A DNA stretch of 62,988 bases from Mesorhizobium norvegicum (lineage in GTDB: Bacteria > Pseudomonadota > Alphaproteobacteria > Rhizobiales > Rhizobiaceae). Location: the NCBI RefSeq assembly GCF_004919685.1, contig NZ_SMYZ01000079.1:1-62988 (forward strand). The letters are read 5' to 3'. A program made the translations under genes and the position numbers. The notes below the pieces were generated by a model. The model was not told where the DNA came from, did not search any database, and saw nothing but the letters and a program-made list of their open reading frames with translations. This document shows positions 27,573-35,872 of this stretch, in pieces (the stretch's first letter is position 1; every line of letters begins with the position of its first letter).

Positions 27573-28646
27573 CTATGCGTATGCGGCTTCTGTTTGCCTT
27601 ACCCTTGTCTCTATCGGCGCGGTGAGATCCAGCACCATACGGCCCTCGATCTTGCCCGCCTTGAGCCGCGCAAGGATCGCGTTGATGTCGCTCAACGGCG
27701 CCTTGGTGATCTCGGCCCGCACCTTGCCCTCGGCCGCGAAGGCAATGGCCTCGTCGAGATCGCGTCGCGTACCGACGATTGATCCGCGCAAGGTAATGCG
27801 CTTCAGCACGACATCGAAGATCGGCGTCGGGAATTCTCCCGCCGGCAGACCGACGAGGGCAACCGTACCCTTGCGGCGCACCATATGCACCGCTTGCGAG
27901 AACGCGGGGGGCGAGACGGCCGTCACCAGAATGCCGTGGGCGCCGCCACCCGTCGCCTTGAGGACATCGGCCACTGCGTTCGGAGAGCGGGCGTCGATGG
28001 CCACATCCGCTCCGGTCGCACGTGCCAGAGCGAGCTTGTCGGGCGTGACGTCGAGCGCCACAACCTTGAAGCCCATTGCCTTGGCATACTGGACCGCCAC
28101 ATGGCCAAGACCGCCTATGCCTGAAATCGCCACCCACTCGCCCGGACGGGCCTCGGTCTCCTTCAACCCCTTGTAGGTGGTGACGCCTGCACACAGGATC
28201 GGGGCCATCTGGGCGAAATCGACACCGGCTGGAAGGCGCGCGGTGAAGGCTGCCGAAGCGATGACATATTCGGCGAACCCGCCATCGCAGCTATAGCCGG
28301 TATCGTGCTGATGCTCGCACAGCGTCTCCCAACCGGTCTCGCAATATTCGCAGCTCAGGCAGGCGTCGTGCAGCCAGGCCACGCCGACTGGATCGCCCTC
28401 CTTGAAATCGGTCACACCTGGCCCGAGCGCGGCCACAATGCCTGCCACTTCATGGCCGGGGATGAAGGGCAGCATAGGTTTCACCGGCCAGTCGCCGGAG
28501 GCGGCATGCAGGTCCGTATGGCACACACCGCAGGCGATGACCTTGACGAGCAGTTCACCTGGCCCCGGCACGGGCACCGGAACATCTTCGATCGTAAGCG
28601 GCTTGCCGAATGCCCGTACGACGGCGGCCTTCATTGTCTTGACCAT
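27573..28646 (-). CDS. adhP: zinc-dependent alcohol dehydrogenase
   Basis: An NAD-linked medium-chain alcohol dehydrogenase of 357 aa. The ATG at 28646 has AAGGAG at good spacing; the frame stays open far upstream only as an antisense shadow of the aldehyde dehydrogenase. Catalytic zinc ligands are C42 and H65 (PGHEVAG); the structural zinc site is C96, C99, C102 and C110. The cofactor loop is SGIGGLGHVAVQYAK, and C-terminal motifs are GLPAGEF and GSIVGTRRDL. It is divergent from an aldehyde dehydrogenase with a FixK-type site between them, suggesting ethanol to acetaldehyde to acetate conversion at low oxygen. Confidence 0.95.
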   Translation of the reverse strand: MVKTMKAAVVRAFGKPLTIEDVPVPVPGPGELLVKVIACGVCHTDLHAASGDWPVKPMLPFIPGHEVAGIVAALGPGVTDFKEGDPVGVAWLHDACLSCEYCETGWETLCEHQHDTGYSCDGGFAEYVIASAAFTARLPAGVDFAQMAPILCAGVTTYKGLKETEARPGEWVAISGIGGLGHVAVQYAKAMGFKVVALDVTPDKLALARATGADVAIDARSPNAVADVLKATGGGAHGILVTAVSPPAFSQAVHMVRRKGTVALVGLPAGEFPTPIFDVVLKRITLRGSIVGTRRDLDEAIAFAAEGKVRAEITKAPLSDINAILARLKAGKIEGRMVLDLTAPIETRVRQTEAAYA

Positions 28647-28701
28647 GAAATCCAACTCCTTTGTCGATGAAGCCAGACTAGGTGTTGGGGCGGAAGGCGT
28701 T

Positions 28702-28715
28702 TTGACCGAAATCAA
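28702..28715. promoter_or_regulatory. FixK/FNR-type site
   Basis: TTGACCGAAATCAA matches 9 of 10 positions. It sits 56 bases from the alcohol dehydrogenase start and 82 from the aldehyde dehydrogenase start, between the divergent genes. Confidence 0.6.
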
Positions 28716-28796
28716 TGTGCGTCTCGGAGCAGGGCATAAAGCTGGGGTTTCCGTGGCCTTGGAAATGTTCCGGGGCATCAAGACAAGGAAATTGCC

Positions 28797-30317
28797 ATGT
28801 CCCAACACGCCCTCGAACTCGTCCGCTCCAAGGGAAATATTCCAGCCCGCTATGGCAACTTCATCGGTGGAAAATGGGTCGCGCCTTTGGACGGGCAGTA
28901 TTTCACCGACTACAGCCCAATCAACAGCCAACGCCTCGTCGAGGTGGCGAAGTCGACGCCTGCGGACGTGGAAGCGGCGCTCGATGCAGCCTACAAGGCC
29001 AAGGACGGATGGGCGCGCCTGTCGCCGGCCGAGCGGTCGCGGCTGCTCAACAAGGTCGCCGATCGGATGGAGGAGAATCTCGAGCTGCTGGCGCTGGCCG
29101 AAACGCTGGACAACGGCAAGCCGATCCGCGAGACGCGGGGCGCCGACGTGCCGCTTGCCATCGATCATTTCCGGTACTTCGCTGGTTGTGTCCGTGCCGA
29201 TGAAGGCTCCATTTCCACAATCGATGACGACACTGTCGCCTATCACTTCAAGGAGCCGCTGGGCGTCGTCGGCCAGATCATTCCCTGGAACTTCCCGCTG
29301 CTGATGGCGGCCTGGAAGATTGCCCCGGCGCTTGCCGCCGGCAATTGCACGGTGATCAAGCCGGCCTCCAACACGCCGCTGACGCTGTTGATCCTCGCCA
29401 ATCTCACCGCGGATATCCTGCCGCCCGGCGTGCTCAACGTCATCACGGGTCCGGGTGCGTCGGTCGGGCGGGCGATCGCTGCCAATCCGCGCATTTCCAA
29501 GGTATCGTTCACCGGCGAGACCACGACGGGGAGGCAGATCATGGGGTACGCGGCAGAGCACCTGATTCCGCAGACCATGGAATTGGGCGGCAAGTCGCCG
29601 AACATTTTCATGGCCGACGTGATGGATGCCGACGACGAATTCTTCGACAAGGCGCTTGAAGGCTTCGCCCTTTTCGCTTTCAACAAAGGCGAGGTTTGCA
29701 CCTGCCCTTCGCGTGCGCTTGTCCAGGAATCGATCTTCGACAAGTTCATGGAGCGCGCGGTGGTCCGCGTTGCAAAGATCAAGGTCGGTGATCCGCTCGA
29801 TGCTTCGACGCAGATGGGCGCGCAGGCTTCCGAAGATCAGTTGACCAAGATCCTTGGCTATATCGAGATCGGCAAGCAGGAAGGCGCCAAATGCCTGACT
29901 GGCGGCGAGCGCGTCCATCTCGGTGGCGATCTGGACAAGGGCTACTTCCTCAAGCCGACCGTGTTCAGCGGCGACAACAGCATGCGGATATTCCAAGAGG
30001 AGATTTTCGGCCCGGTCCTGTCGGTTACGACGTTCAAGACCGTCGAAGATGCGATCCGCATCGGCAATGATACCGTCTATGGTCTGGGCGCCGGCGTCTG
30101 GTCACGCAATGGCAACGACGCCTACCGGGTAGGGCGCGGCATCCAGGCTGGGCGCGTGTGGACCAATTGCTATCACGCCTATCCCGCCCATGCCGCCTTC
30201 GGCGGCTACAAAGCTTCCGGGTTCGGACGGGAAAACCACAAGATGATGCTCGACCACTATCAGCAGACAAAGAATCTATTGGTCAGCTACTCGACCAAAG
30301 CGCAGGGGTTTTTCTGA
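28797..30317 (+). CDS. NAD-dependent aldehyde dehydrogenase (acetaldehyde-type)
   Basis: Oxidises aldehydes, most likely acetaldehyde, to acids. Length is 506 aa. Motifs: IIPWNFPLLMAAWK at 161-174, KPASNTPL, SFTGETTTGRQI for NAD, catalytic Glu262 in MELGGKSPN, catalytic Cys301 in KGEVCTCPSRA, and EEIFGPVLSV. The CTCPSR active site and TNCYHAYPAHAAFGGYKASGFGRE end are those of the ExaC/AldB group. The ATG follows AAGGAAATTGCC. It pairs functionally with the divergent alcohol dehydrogenase. It is the last gene inside the direct repeats. Confidence 0.96.
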   Translation: MSQHALELVRSKGNIPARYGNFIGGKWVAPLDGQYFTDYSPINSQRLVEVAKSTPADVEAALDAAYKAKDGWARLSPAERSRLLNKVADRMEENLELLALAETLDNGKPIRETRGADVPLAIDHFRYFAGCVRADEGSISTIDDDTVAYHFKEPLGVVGQIIPWNFPLLMAAWKIAPALAAGNCTVIKPASNTPLTLLILANLTADILPPGVLNVITGPGASVGRAIAANPRISKVSFTGETTTGRQIMGYAAEHLIPQTMELGGKSPNIFMADVMDADDEFFDKALEGFALFAFNKGEVCTCPSRALVQESIFDKFMERAVVRVAKIKVGDPLDASTQMGAQASEDQLTKILGYIEIGKQEGAKCLTGGERVHLGGDLDKGYFLKPTVFSGDNSMRIFQEEIFGPVLSVTTFKTVEDAIRIGNDTVYGLGAGVWSRNGNDAYRVGRGIQAGRVWTNCYHAYPAHAAFGGYKASGFGRENHKMMLDHYQQTKNLLVSYSTKAQGFF

Positions 30318-30462
30318 TAATTGGCTTTGGGCGATGGCGCTGGGATGCGCCATCGTCTCGCAGCCGGACCATAGGCGCAGCGCGCGCGTTCATGGGATCG
30401 GCTTCTCTGGTGTCGAAATCACCTCACACCAATTGATGCCGCTCAAGGCAAGGGTCAACCGG

Positions 30463-30739
30463 CTTTCGTGTGCACCACGTGTGCAGTGAGCGGCGTGATA
30501 TGCTAAATGGCCTTCAGTTTGCGTCGGCATAATCGTAAATTCGGTTACGTTCGGCTGCTCGCTCTTTCCAAATTGCTCAGTCAATCCAACGAGGTATTGG
30601 ACGGACTGAGACAGAAAAAAGATAATGAAATTAATATGTTAGAGCGAAGAATTGCCACGGCGCCCATGATGGATGGGGCAGATAGTTAAATATAATCAGC
30701 TAGTTACAAGATATTGTGTGCAAAAATCGCACACGAAAG
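30463..30739. repeat. 277-bp segment bounded by 11-bp inverted repeats
   Basis: CTTTCGTGTGC at 30463-30473 is the exact reverse complement of GCACACGAAAG at 30729-30739. The right end coincides with the conserved part of direct repeat copy B. The segment could be a miniature element; no flanking target duplication was identified. Confidence 0.45.
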
Positions 30740-30749
30740 TTCTGCTTCT
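30666..30749 (+). repeat. 84-bp direct repeat, copy B
   Basis: Partner of 3509-3592: same orientation, ungapped, about 81% identical. It includes the palindrome GTGTGC-N7-GCACAC followed by GAAAGTTCTGCTTCT. It lies 348 bases after the aldehyde dehydrogenase stop, at the right border of the low-oxygen gene block. Confidence 0.8.
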
Positions 30750-31329
30750 CTTCTTTTTTCGTTCCCACGACGGAGCCGCCGACAGCCCTTTCCGGACGCT
30801 CTTCTGCCGACGATATTAACCGCTCCAATGCGGATGTTCGCCGGGATATCCGTGAGCCTCATTGTCCGCCGCGGCGTCCAGTCTGCCTGGGGTTCTTGGA
30901 AACTTTTCAAACTTTCTGTCTTGCGCCTCCAGTCGAAATGCGCGTGCTTCTGAAAGAGGTTGGAGTGGCACCGATCGGATCTATTAAGCCCGGATTGTCT
31001 CTGTTGCCGCCCCGATTTTCATGGCCACCATTCTTAAAGTCCCACCAGGCGAGGGGCAGCAGGTAACTGGACGCGGATGGTGTGGCGCGCTCGAAAGTTA
31101 CGGTGGAGCCTCAGTTTGAAATCTATACCAGAATCATCATTTCAAGCGACCCAACTGGTGCTGATTGACGGAGAAGCAATAGATGAGCCGCTGGCGCAGG
31201 AAGTCGCCAGCGGCGTTCACGGACTGCTTCGCCGCGAGACAGCTGCCGAGAGAGGATCGGAAGACGTGCGGCATGGCTTCCCCGACCGACAGCGTAAGCT
31301 GACGGCGGCGTTGGGTGGCGCGCTGTCTG

Positions 31330-31650
31330 ATTCCAGCGCCATCGCCGCACCTTACAAGCACGTACTGCTCATCAGCGTCGACGGGCTTCATGCACTCGAT
31401 CGGCAAACTATGTCGCCGCAAATCCGACAAGCTCGTTCGCTGCGCTCGCCCGTACCGGGATTTTCTATCCGAATGCGCTCGCCAGCGCCCCGTCCGACTC
31501 GTTTCTTGGCCTTGTGGCACAGGTAACCGGCGGCACGCCCAAATCGACGGGTGTGTTCTATGACGAGAGCTACGACCGCATCTATTTCGCGCCGGCCTCG
31601 GATTGCAAGGGCGAGCCGGGCGCCGGCAGCAGGCCATACCGCGCTGACAA
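31330..31650 (+). pseudogene. alkaline phosphatase-family (nucleotide pyrophosphatase-like) remnant
   Basis: One frame reads PYKHVLLISVDGLHALD (from about 31356). After a frameshift near 31410-31440 another reads APSDSFLGLVAQVTGG, TPKSTGVFYDESYDR and IYFAPASDCKGEPG. These are the opening strands and metal-site region of type I phosphodiesterase/phosphatase enzymes. The remaining roughly 300 residues are missing, replaced by the promoter and start of a PAP2 gene. A truncated relic. Confidence 0.75.
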
Positions 31651-31654
31651 CACG

Positions 31655-31679
31655 GGAACTTCGCTCTCAGAAGTCCGTT
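31655..31679 (+). promoter_or_regulatory. EcfG-type general-stress promoter
   Basis: GGAAC (31655-31659), a 16-base spacer and CGTT (31676-31679) match the alphaproteobacterial EcfG consensus GGAAC-N16/17-CGTT exactly. It lies just before the PAP2/lipid kinase/phosphoesterase operon. Confidence 0.75.
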
Positions 31680-31696
31680 GTGAGCTCGGACATGAG

Positions 31697-32452
31697 GTGG
31701 TGCACTTGCGTCAATCGAGCCCAAATAACGAGCGCAAGTTCTTCGCTGGACGCGACCCGAACCCGTGGTCTCGGATCCGCAGCCCGTTTGGGCATGGTGG
31801 AAATCGGCTTATTGGTGCGGGGCTGCTTGTGGCAGGCCTTGTTCTTACGTTCGGCGTGCTTGCTGAAGAAGTCCTTGAAGGCGAAACCACCGCTTTCGAT
31901 CTCGTCATCATGTCAGCAATGCGCAGTGCCGGCAATCCGGCCAATCCGATCGGTCCGCCCTGGCTTCACGAAGCGGCCAGAGATGTGACATCGGTCGGCA
32001 GCGTGGTGTTTCTCGGCTTCGTGCTGCTGGCCGGGGTCGGGTACCTCCTTTTGATTCATAAACGGGTTCTCGCAATCTTGATGGCTGTGTCGGTGTTCGG
32101 CGGCGAACTACTCAGCACGATCCTCAAGAGGAGCTTCGACCGACCTAGGCCGGACATACCCCACGTCACGCAGGTCTTCACGGCGAGCTTCCCGAGCGGA
32201 CACGCAATGCTTTCAGCGATTACCTTCCTTACCGTGGGCGCCTTGCTTGCTCGTGCTAACGCTGACTCGCGGGTCAAAATCTATTTCATGGCCCTCGCTG
32301 TCTTCCTGACTGTTGCTGTTGGCGTAAGCCGCGTCTATCTCGCGGTCCACTACCCCACGGATGTGCTGGCAGGATGGTGCATTGGGTCTGGCTGGGCAAT
32401 CCTGTGCTGGACGGTCGCTCTGCGGTTAGAGCAGCCCCGAGTTCGTGGATAG
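31697..32452 (+). CDS. PAP2-family membrane phosphatase
   Basis: Likely dephosphorylates phosphatidate or a polyprenyl/lipid phosphate at the membrane. GTG at 31697 or 31700 gives about 250 aa; no ATG fits, and the upstream part of the frame belongs to a phosphatase relic. Six helices are seen. Signature motifs are complete: KRSFDRPRP, SFPSGHAM and SRVYLAVHYPTDVLAG. An EcfG-type promoter ends 17 bases upstream, leaving a very short leader. The diacylglycerol kinase gene starts 4 bases after the stop, so an operon of opposing lipid enzymes is likely. Confidence 0.88.
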   Translation: MVHLRQSSPNNERKFFAGRDPNPWSRIRSPFGHGGNRLIGAGLLVAGLVLTFGVLAEEVLEGETTAFDLVIMSAMRSAGNPANPIGPPWLHEAARDVTSVGSVVFLGFVLLAGVGYLLLIHKRVLAILMAVSVFGGELLSTILKRSFDRPRPDIPHVTQVFTASFPSGHAMLSAITFLTVGALLARANADSRVKIYFMALAVFLTVAVGVSRVYLAVHYPTDVLAGWCIGSGWAILCWTVALRLEQPRVRG

Positions 32453-32456
32453 TACA

Positions 32457-33368
32457 ATGAGGATTTTGGCACTCATCAACAAAGGCGCGGGCGCTGCCGC
32501 TCGCAGCGGTGATATTGAAAAGCTCGTCCGAGATGGATTTGCGAAACGCGGCATCGAGGCGGACGTGAAGCTAGTGGCTGGGCGCCAGATTGGCGAGATT
32601 GCCCGTGGTTTCGTTGCCGACAACTCGAAATCCGCCCATCGATCTGTATTGGTCGTGGGTGGTGGTGACGGGACTCTTGGCACCGCAGCCTCGGCACTGG
32701 CCGGAACTAATCTGGTGCTCGGCGTCCTTCCGCTGGGTACTCTAAATCACTTCGCCAAGGATCTAGGTTTGCCGATCGAACTCGATGCGGCGATCGATGC
32801 GATCGCGGCGAGCAATCCTATGGCAGTCGATGTGGCCGAGGTCAACGGCCGTGTTTTTCTCAACAACTCATCGATTGGCGTCTATCCCTTCTTCGTTGCA
32901 AAACGTTCCGCCGAGCAACGGCGGCACGGATTGGGTAAGCTGGCCGCCATCGGCCCTGCTCTCACGCGAACACTAAGATTCGCGTCTTGGCAGGCTGTCC
33001 ATATTGCCGCTCAAGGCGACCGCAAAAGGTTGAGAACGCCCTGCGTGTTTGTCGGCAACAATTTCTACGACATCGCCGATCTCGGCCGTCGCAAAGGCCT
33101 CTCCTCACAAGAGCTATGCGTTTATGTCGTCAAACGGAAGTCGTGGTTCGGACTGGCGTTGCTCCCATTCAAAATCGCGTTGGGTTTGATCGACTCAACT
33201 CGAGATTTAGAGATGTATCGAACAAAAACCCTCCAAATCACGTCGCATCGAACCACTATGCTGGTTTCTCTGGACGGCGAAGCCGTCAGTATGGATATGC
33301 CCCTGGACTATCGAATTCGCCCAGCTGCGTTGCAGGTTCTTTCACCTGCGAAAATGGATTCGATTTAG
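32457..33368 (+). CDS. diacylglycerol kinase-family lipid kinase
   Basis: A soluble or membrane-associated lipid kinase of 303 aa from the ATG at 32457 (a GTG at 32445 is also possible). The nucleotide motif GGGDGTLG lies at 68-75, with PLGTLNHFAKDLGLP after it. NNSSIGVYPFFV and VSLDGEAV complete the DAGK/YegS/sphingosine-kinase fold. The substrate may be diacylglycerol or another lipid. It sits between a PAP2 phosphatase and a metallophosphoesterase in one operon, so a phosphorylation/dephosphorylation pair acting on membrane lipid is inferred. Confidence 0.92.
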   Translation: MRILALINKGAGAAARSGDIEKLVRDGFAKRGIEADVKLVAGRQIGEIARGFVADNSKSAHRSVLVVGGGDGTLGTAASALAGTNLVLGVLPLGTLNHFAKDLGLPIELDAAIDAIAASNPMAVDVAEVNGRVFLNNSSIGVYPFFVAKRSAEQRRHGLGKLAAIGPALTRTLRFASWQAVHIAAQGDRKRLRTPCVFVGNNFYDIADLGRRKGLSSQELCVYVVKRKSWFGLALLPFKIALGLIDSTRDLEMYRTKTLQITSHRTTMLVSLDGEAVSMDMPLDYRIRPAALQVLSPAKMDSI

Positions 33369-33396
33369 TGGCCGGCCCTGTCGCTGGAGCAATTTG

Positions 33397-34215
33397 GTGA
33401 GGACACTCGTCCATCTTTCCGATCTGCATTTTGGAAAAACAGAGAGCCTGCTTGTCGAAGCGATGGGTGAGGAGGTTCGTTCCGTCGGTCCGGATTTAGT
33501 CGTCGTGTCGGGGGATTTGACGCAACGCGCCCGCAAGAACGAATTCTTGCAGGCGCGAGCCTTCCTCGATTCCCTTCCTGGCCCTCGCATCGTGGTACCC
33601 GGCAACCACGATGTGCCGCTCTGGAATGTCTTCGCACGCGCCTTTACGCCTCTGGCTCGCTACAAACGCTACATCGAGGCGGATACGGATCCGTTCTACT
33701 CCGATGCCGAGCTCGCTGTCGTCGGGATCAACACCTCACGATCGCTGACGATAAAGGACGGCAGGATCAATGCCCGTCAACTCGAGGCGGCAAAAACCAA
33801 ACTTGCACGTCAGTCCGATAAAATTACCCGGATAGTGGTCACGCATCACCCATTCGAAGGGCTGGATTTCGAAAGCGACGATGGCATTGTCGGCCGTGCC
33901 AGTCTCGCAATGGATGCATTCTCGCGCAGTGGCGTGGACATGATATTGTCTGGCCACCAGCATCTTCATCGCGCCAGTTCGAGCGCCAGGCGCTACCTTA
34001 TCGACGGCTATGCGGCGTTGCTAATCCAGGCAGGAACAGCGGTTTCTTCGCGGCGTCGTCAAGCGGGGAATTCGATCAATATTATTCGCGTCGATCGGCC
34101 AGATATCTTAGTGGAATGTCGCGCCTGGCAGCCTTCCCAGGGTGGGTTCGAAACCTCAGCCCGATATTCCTTTCGGCACGATCCTGCTGGATGGCGAGCG
34201 ACTGGAACTGCTTGA
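33397..34215 (+). CDS. calcineurin-like metallophosphoesterase
   Basis: A metal-dependent phosphoesterase of 272 aa, starting at GTG 33397 (or TTG 33394). All five family motifs are present: LSDLHFG (D9, H11), VSGDLTQRA, VPGNHDVP, VTHHPF and SGHQHLHR. It resembles the cpdA/UDP-diacylglucosamine hydrolase-like group, but the substrate cannot be told. It follows the lipid kinase by 28 bases, and the operon (PAP2, kinase, phosphoesterase) appears driven by the EcfG-type promoter at 31655. A lipid or nucleotide-lipid role is plausible. Confidence 0.92.
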   Translation: MRTLVHLSDLHFGKTESLLVEAMGEEVRSVGPDLVVVSGDLTQRARKNEFLQARAFLDSLPGPRIVVPGNHDVPLWNVFARAFTPLARYKRYIEADTDPFYSDAELAVVGINTSRSLTIKDGRINARQLEAAKTKLARQSDKITRIVVTHHPFEGLDFESDDGIVGRASLAMDAFSRSGVDMILSGHQHLHRASSSARRYLIDGYAALLIQAGTAVSSRRRQAGNSINIIRVDRPDILVECRAWQPSQGGFETSARYSFRHDPAGWRATGTA

Positions 34216-34420
34216 CTGGCGCGCAGTCTACTTCGACGAGAAAACAGCTCTCCGGATCTAAAGGTGATCGTCTCGATGCTAAGCCCGCCATTGGGGACGT
34301 GTCCGCCCATGCGCCCTCGGACACTTTCCGCACATCCCGACGGACTCGTAAATGGAATTGCATATATAAGCCGTCACTACATGATAGCGCGTTCTCCTGA
34401 AATCCGGCAGAGATGCCCCG

Positions 34421-35776
34421 ATGCCAGTGTCTAGCCGTAACCTCGTTCGATTCACGTCCGCATCCCTGCTGATAGGGTTCGTGGCTTTGACGGCTATCGT
34501 CGCCACCAACTTCTGGCTAGGTCAACGAGCGCAATCCTATTTCGATGCGGCGATCGAGGCGCGGGACACGCGGGTCGCGGCCGTGGAGTTGCGGAATGCA
34601 ATGCAGACAGCCGAGGCGAGTGAGCGGGGCTTCGTAATCACCGGGAACGAGATTTATCTGGGGCCTTACCAAACGGCCAAAGCCCAGTCACAACGCTACC
34701 TACAAGCGCTGCAGACCCTTCTGAAATCCTATCCCAATTCTGATTCCACGCTACAGAGGCTGTCAGCAATCATAACCACCAAGTTTGATGAACTCGACCA
34801 GACGATAGCGCTCAAGCGCGACCAGCGGGACGCGGAGATACTGACGATATTCCGCACCAACAGGGGCAAAGCCCTGACCGACGAAGCCAACGTGTTCTTC
34901 TCCGGGATCATTGGGCGAGCGGATGACCGGCTTACGTCAGGCGTTGCCGAGCAACGTGCCAACAGCGGATGGCTACGGCTAGTTTCAGCAATTGGCGGGC
35001 TTGTCATTGTCGCCGTGGTTGGTGGCGCAGCCTATGGGGCCGCTCGCTACACCAGAGAACTTCGCGATACGCGCGACGAGGTCAATGCGCTCAACAGCGA
35101 ACTGGAACAGCGCGTCGCCACCCGCACCGAGGACCTGGCAAAGGCGCGCGATCGGGCCGAAGTGCTTTTGTCGGAGGTCAATCACAGGGTTGCCAACAGT
35201 CTTGCCCTTGTCTCGTCGCTCGTGAACCTGCAGTCGAAGGCTGTTGGAGATCGTGCCTCCAAAGACGCACTCGCCGAAACGCAGGATCGCATCTTTGCGA
35301 TCTCGCTTGTGCACAGGCGGCTCTATGGCTCGTCCGACGTCCGATCGGTTGCTCTGGGCGAATATCTTACTGGGCTGCTCGACCACCTGCGCACGTCGCT
35401 GCGCAGTCAGGTTCATGGAGTAAGCTTGTCTTATGAAATCGAGCCAATTGAGCTTGAAACGGACACCAGCATCAACCTCGGCGTGGTGGTCACTGAACTT
35501 GTGACCAACGCCTTCAAGTATGCTTATCCGGATGGCGTCGGTGAAATCCGCGTCCGGCTCAGCAAGGTGCCAGGCGACCAAGCCGAGTTGAGGGTCGAAG
35601 ACGACGGTGTTGGAAGGGCCGAGGGCGCGCCCGCCAAAGGGACTGGGGTCGGGAGCAGGATCATCAATGCCATGTGCATCAGCCTCGGCGCCAAGATCGA
35701 GTATCGAACTCTCCAGCCTGGAACCGTAGCTCATTTGGTATTTTCGACAAAACCACGGCGCGCTACAGGAGTATAG
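34421..35776 (+). CDS. CHASE3 sensor histidine kinase, HisKA_2 type
   Basis: An inner-membrane kinase of 451 aa. Helix 1 is at about 12-32, the periplasmic CHASE3 domain at about 38-180 (AEASERGFVITGNEIYL, RDAEILTIFRTNRGKAL) and helix 2 at 186-207. A coiled coil precedes the HisKA_2 dimerisation box LSEVNHRVANSLALVSSL with H255. The ATP-binding part has TELVTNAFKYA and DDGVGRAEG and ends in a short G2 region. Such kinases often feed the PhyR/EcfG stress pathway in alphaproteobacteria. It is followed 96 bases later by an orphan sugar-binding protein gene. Confidence 0.93.
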   Translation: MPVSSRNLVRFTSASLLIGFVALTAIVATNFWLGQRAQSYFDAAIEARDTRVAAVELRNAMQTAEASERGFVITGNEIYLGPYQTAKAQSQRYLQALQTLLKSYPNSDSTLQRLSAIITTKFDELDQTIALKRDQRDAEILTIFRTNRGKALTDEANVFFSGIIGRADDRLTSGVAEQRANSGWLRLVSAIGGLVIVAVVGGAAYGAARYTRELRDTRDEVNALNSELEQRVATRTEDLAKARDRAEVLLSEVNHRVANSLALVSSLVNLQSKAVGDRASKDALAETQDRIFAISLVHRRLYGSSDVRSVALGEYLTGLLDHLRTSLRSQVHGVSLSYEIEPIELETDTSINLGVVVTELVTNAFKYAYPDGVGEIRVRLSKVPGDQAELRVEDDGVGRAEGAPAKGTGVGSRIINAMCISLGAKIEYRTLQPGTVAHLVFSTKPRRATGV

Positions 35777-35872
35777 CAGACCGCGCCATCGCAAGATGGA
35801 AAACTAACTGCGGCAGCACCACGAGCGTTGATGTGATAATCGTCAGCGGCTGATGCCGACGGGGGAACAGAC

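Larger units (their letters stand above)
30318..31329. other. long intergenic stretch with repeat copy B
   Basis: The stretch holds a small inverted-repeat element (30463-30739) and direct repeat copy B (30666-30749). A 60-aa reading frame at 30507-30689 ends APMMDGADS next to the repeat and may be a gene remnant. Beyond 30750 no gene is supported until the phosphatase remnant. Confidence 0.4.

Noticed and set aside
28647..29996. Long minus-strand open frame continuous with the alcohol dehydrogenase gene
   Set aside because: It is the antisense shadow of the aldehyde dehydrogenase gene. The alcohol dehydrogenase has its own start and ribosome site at 28646.
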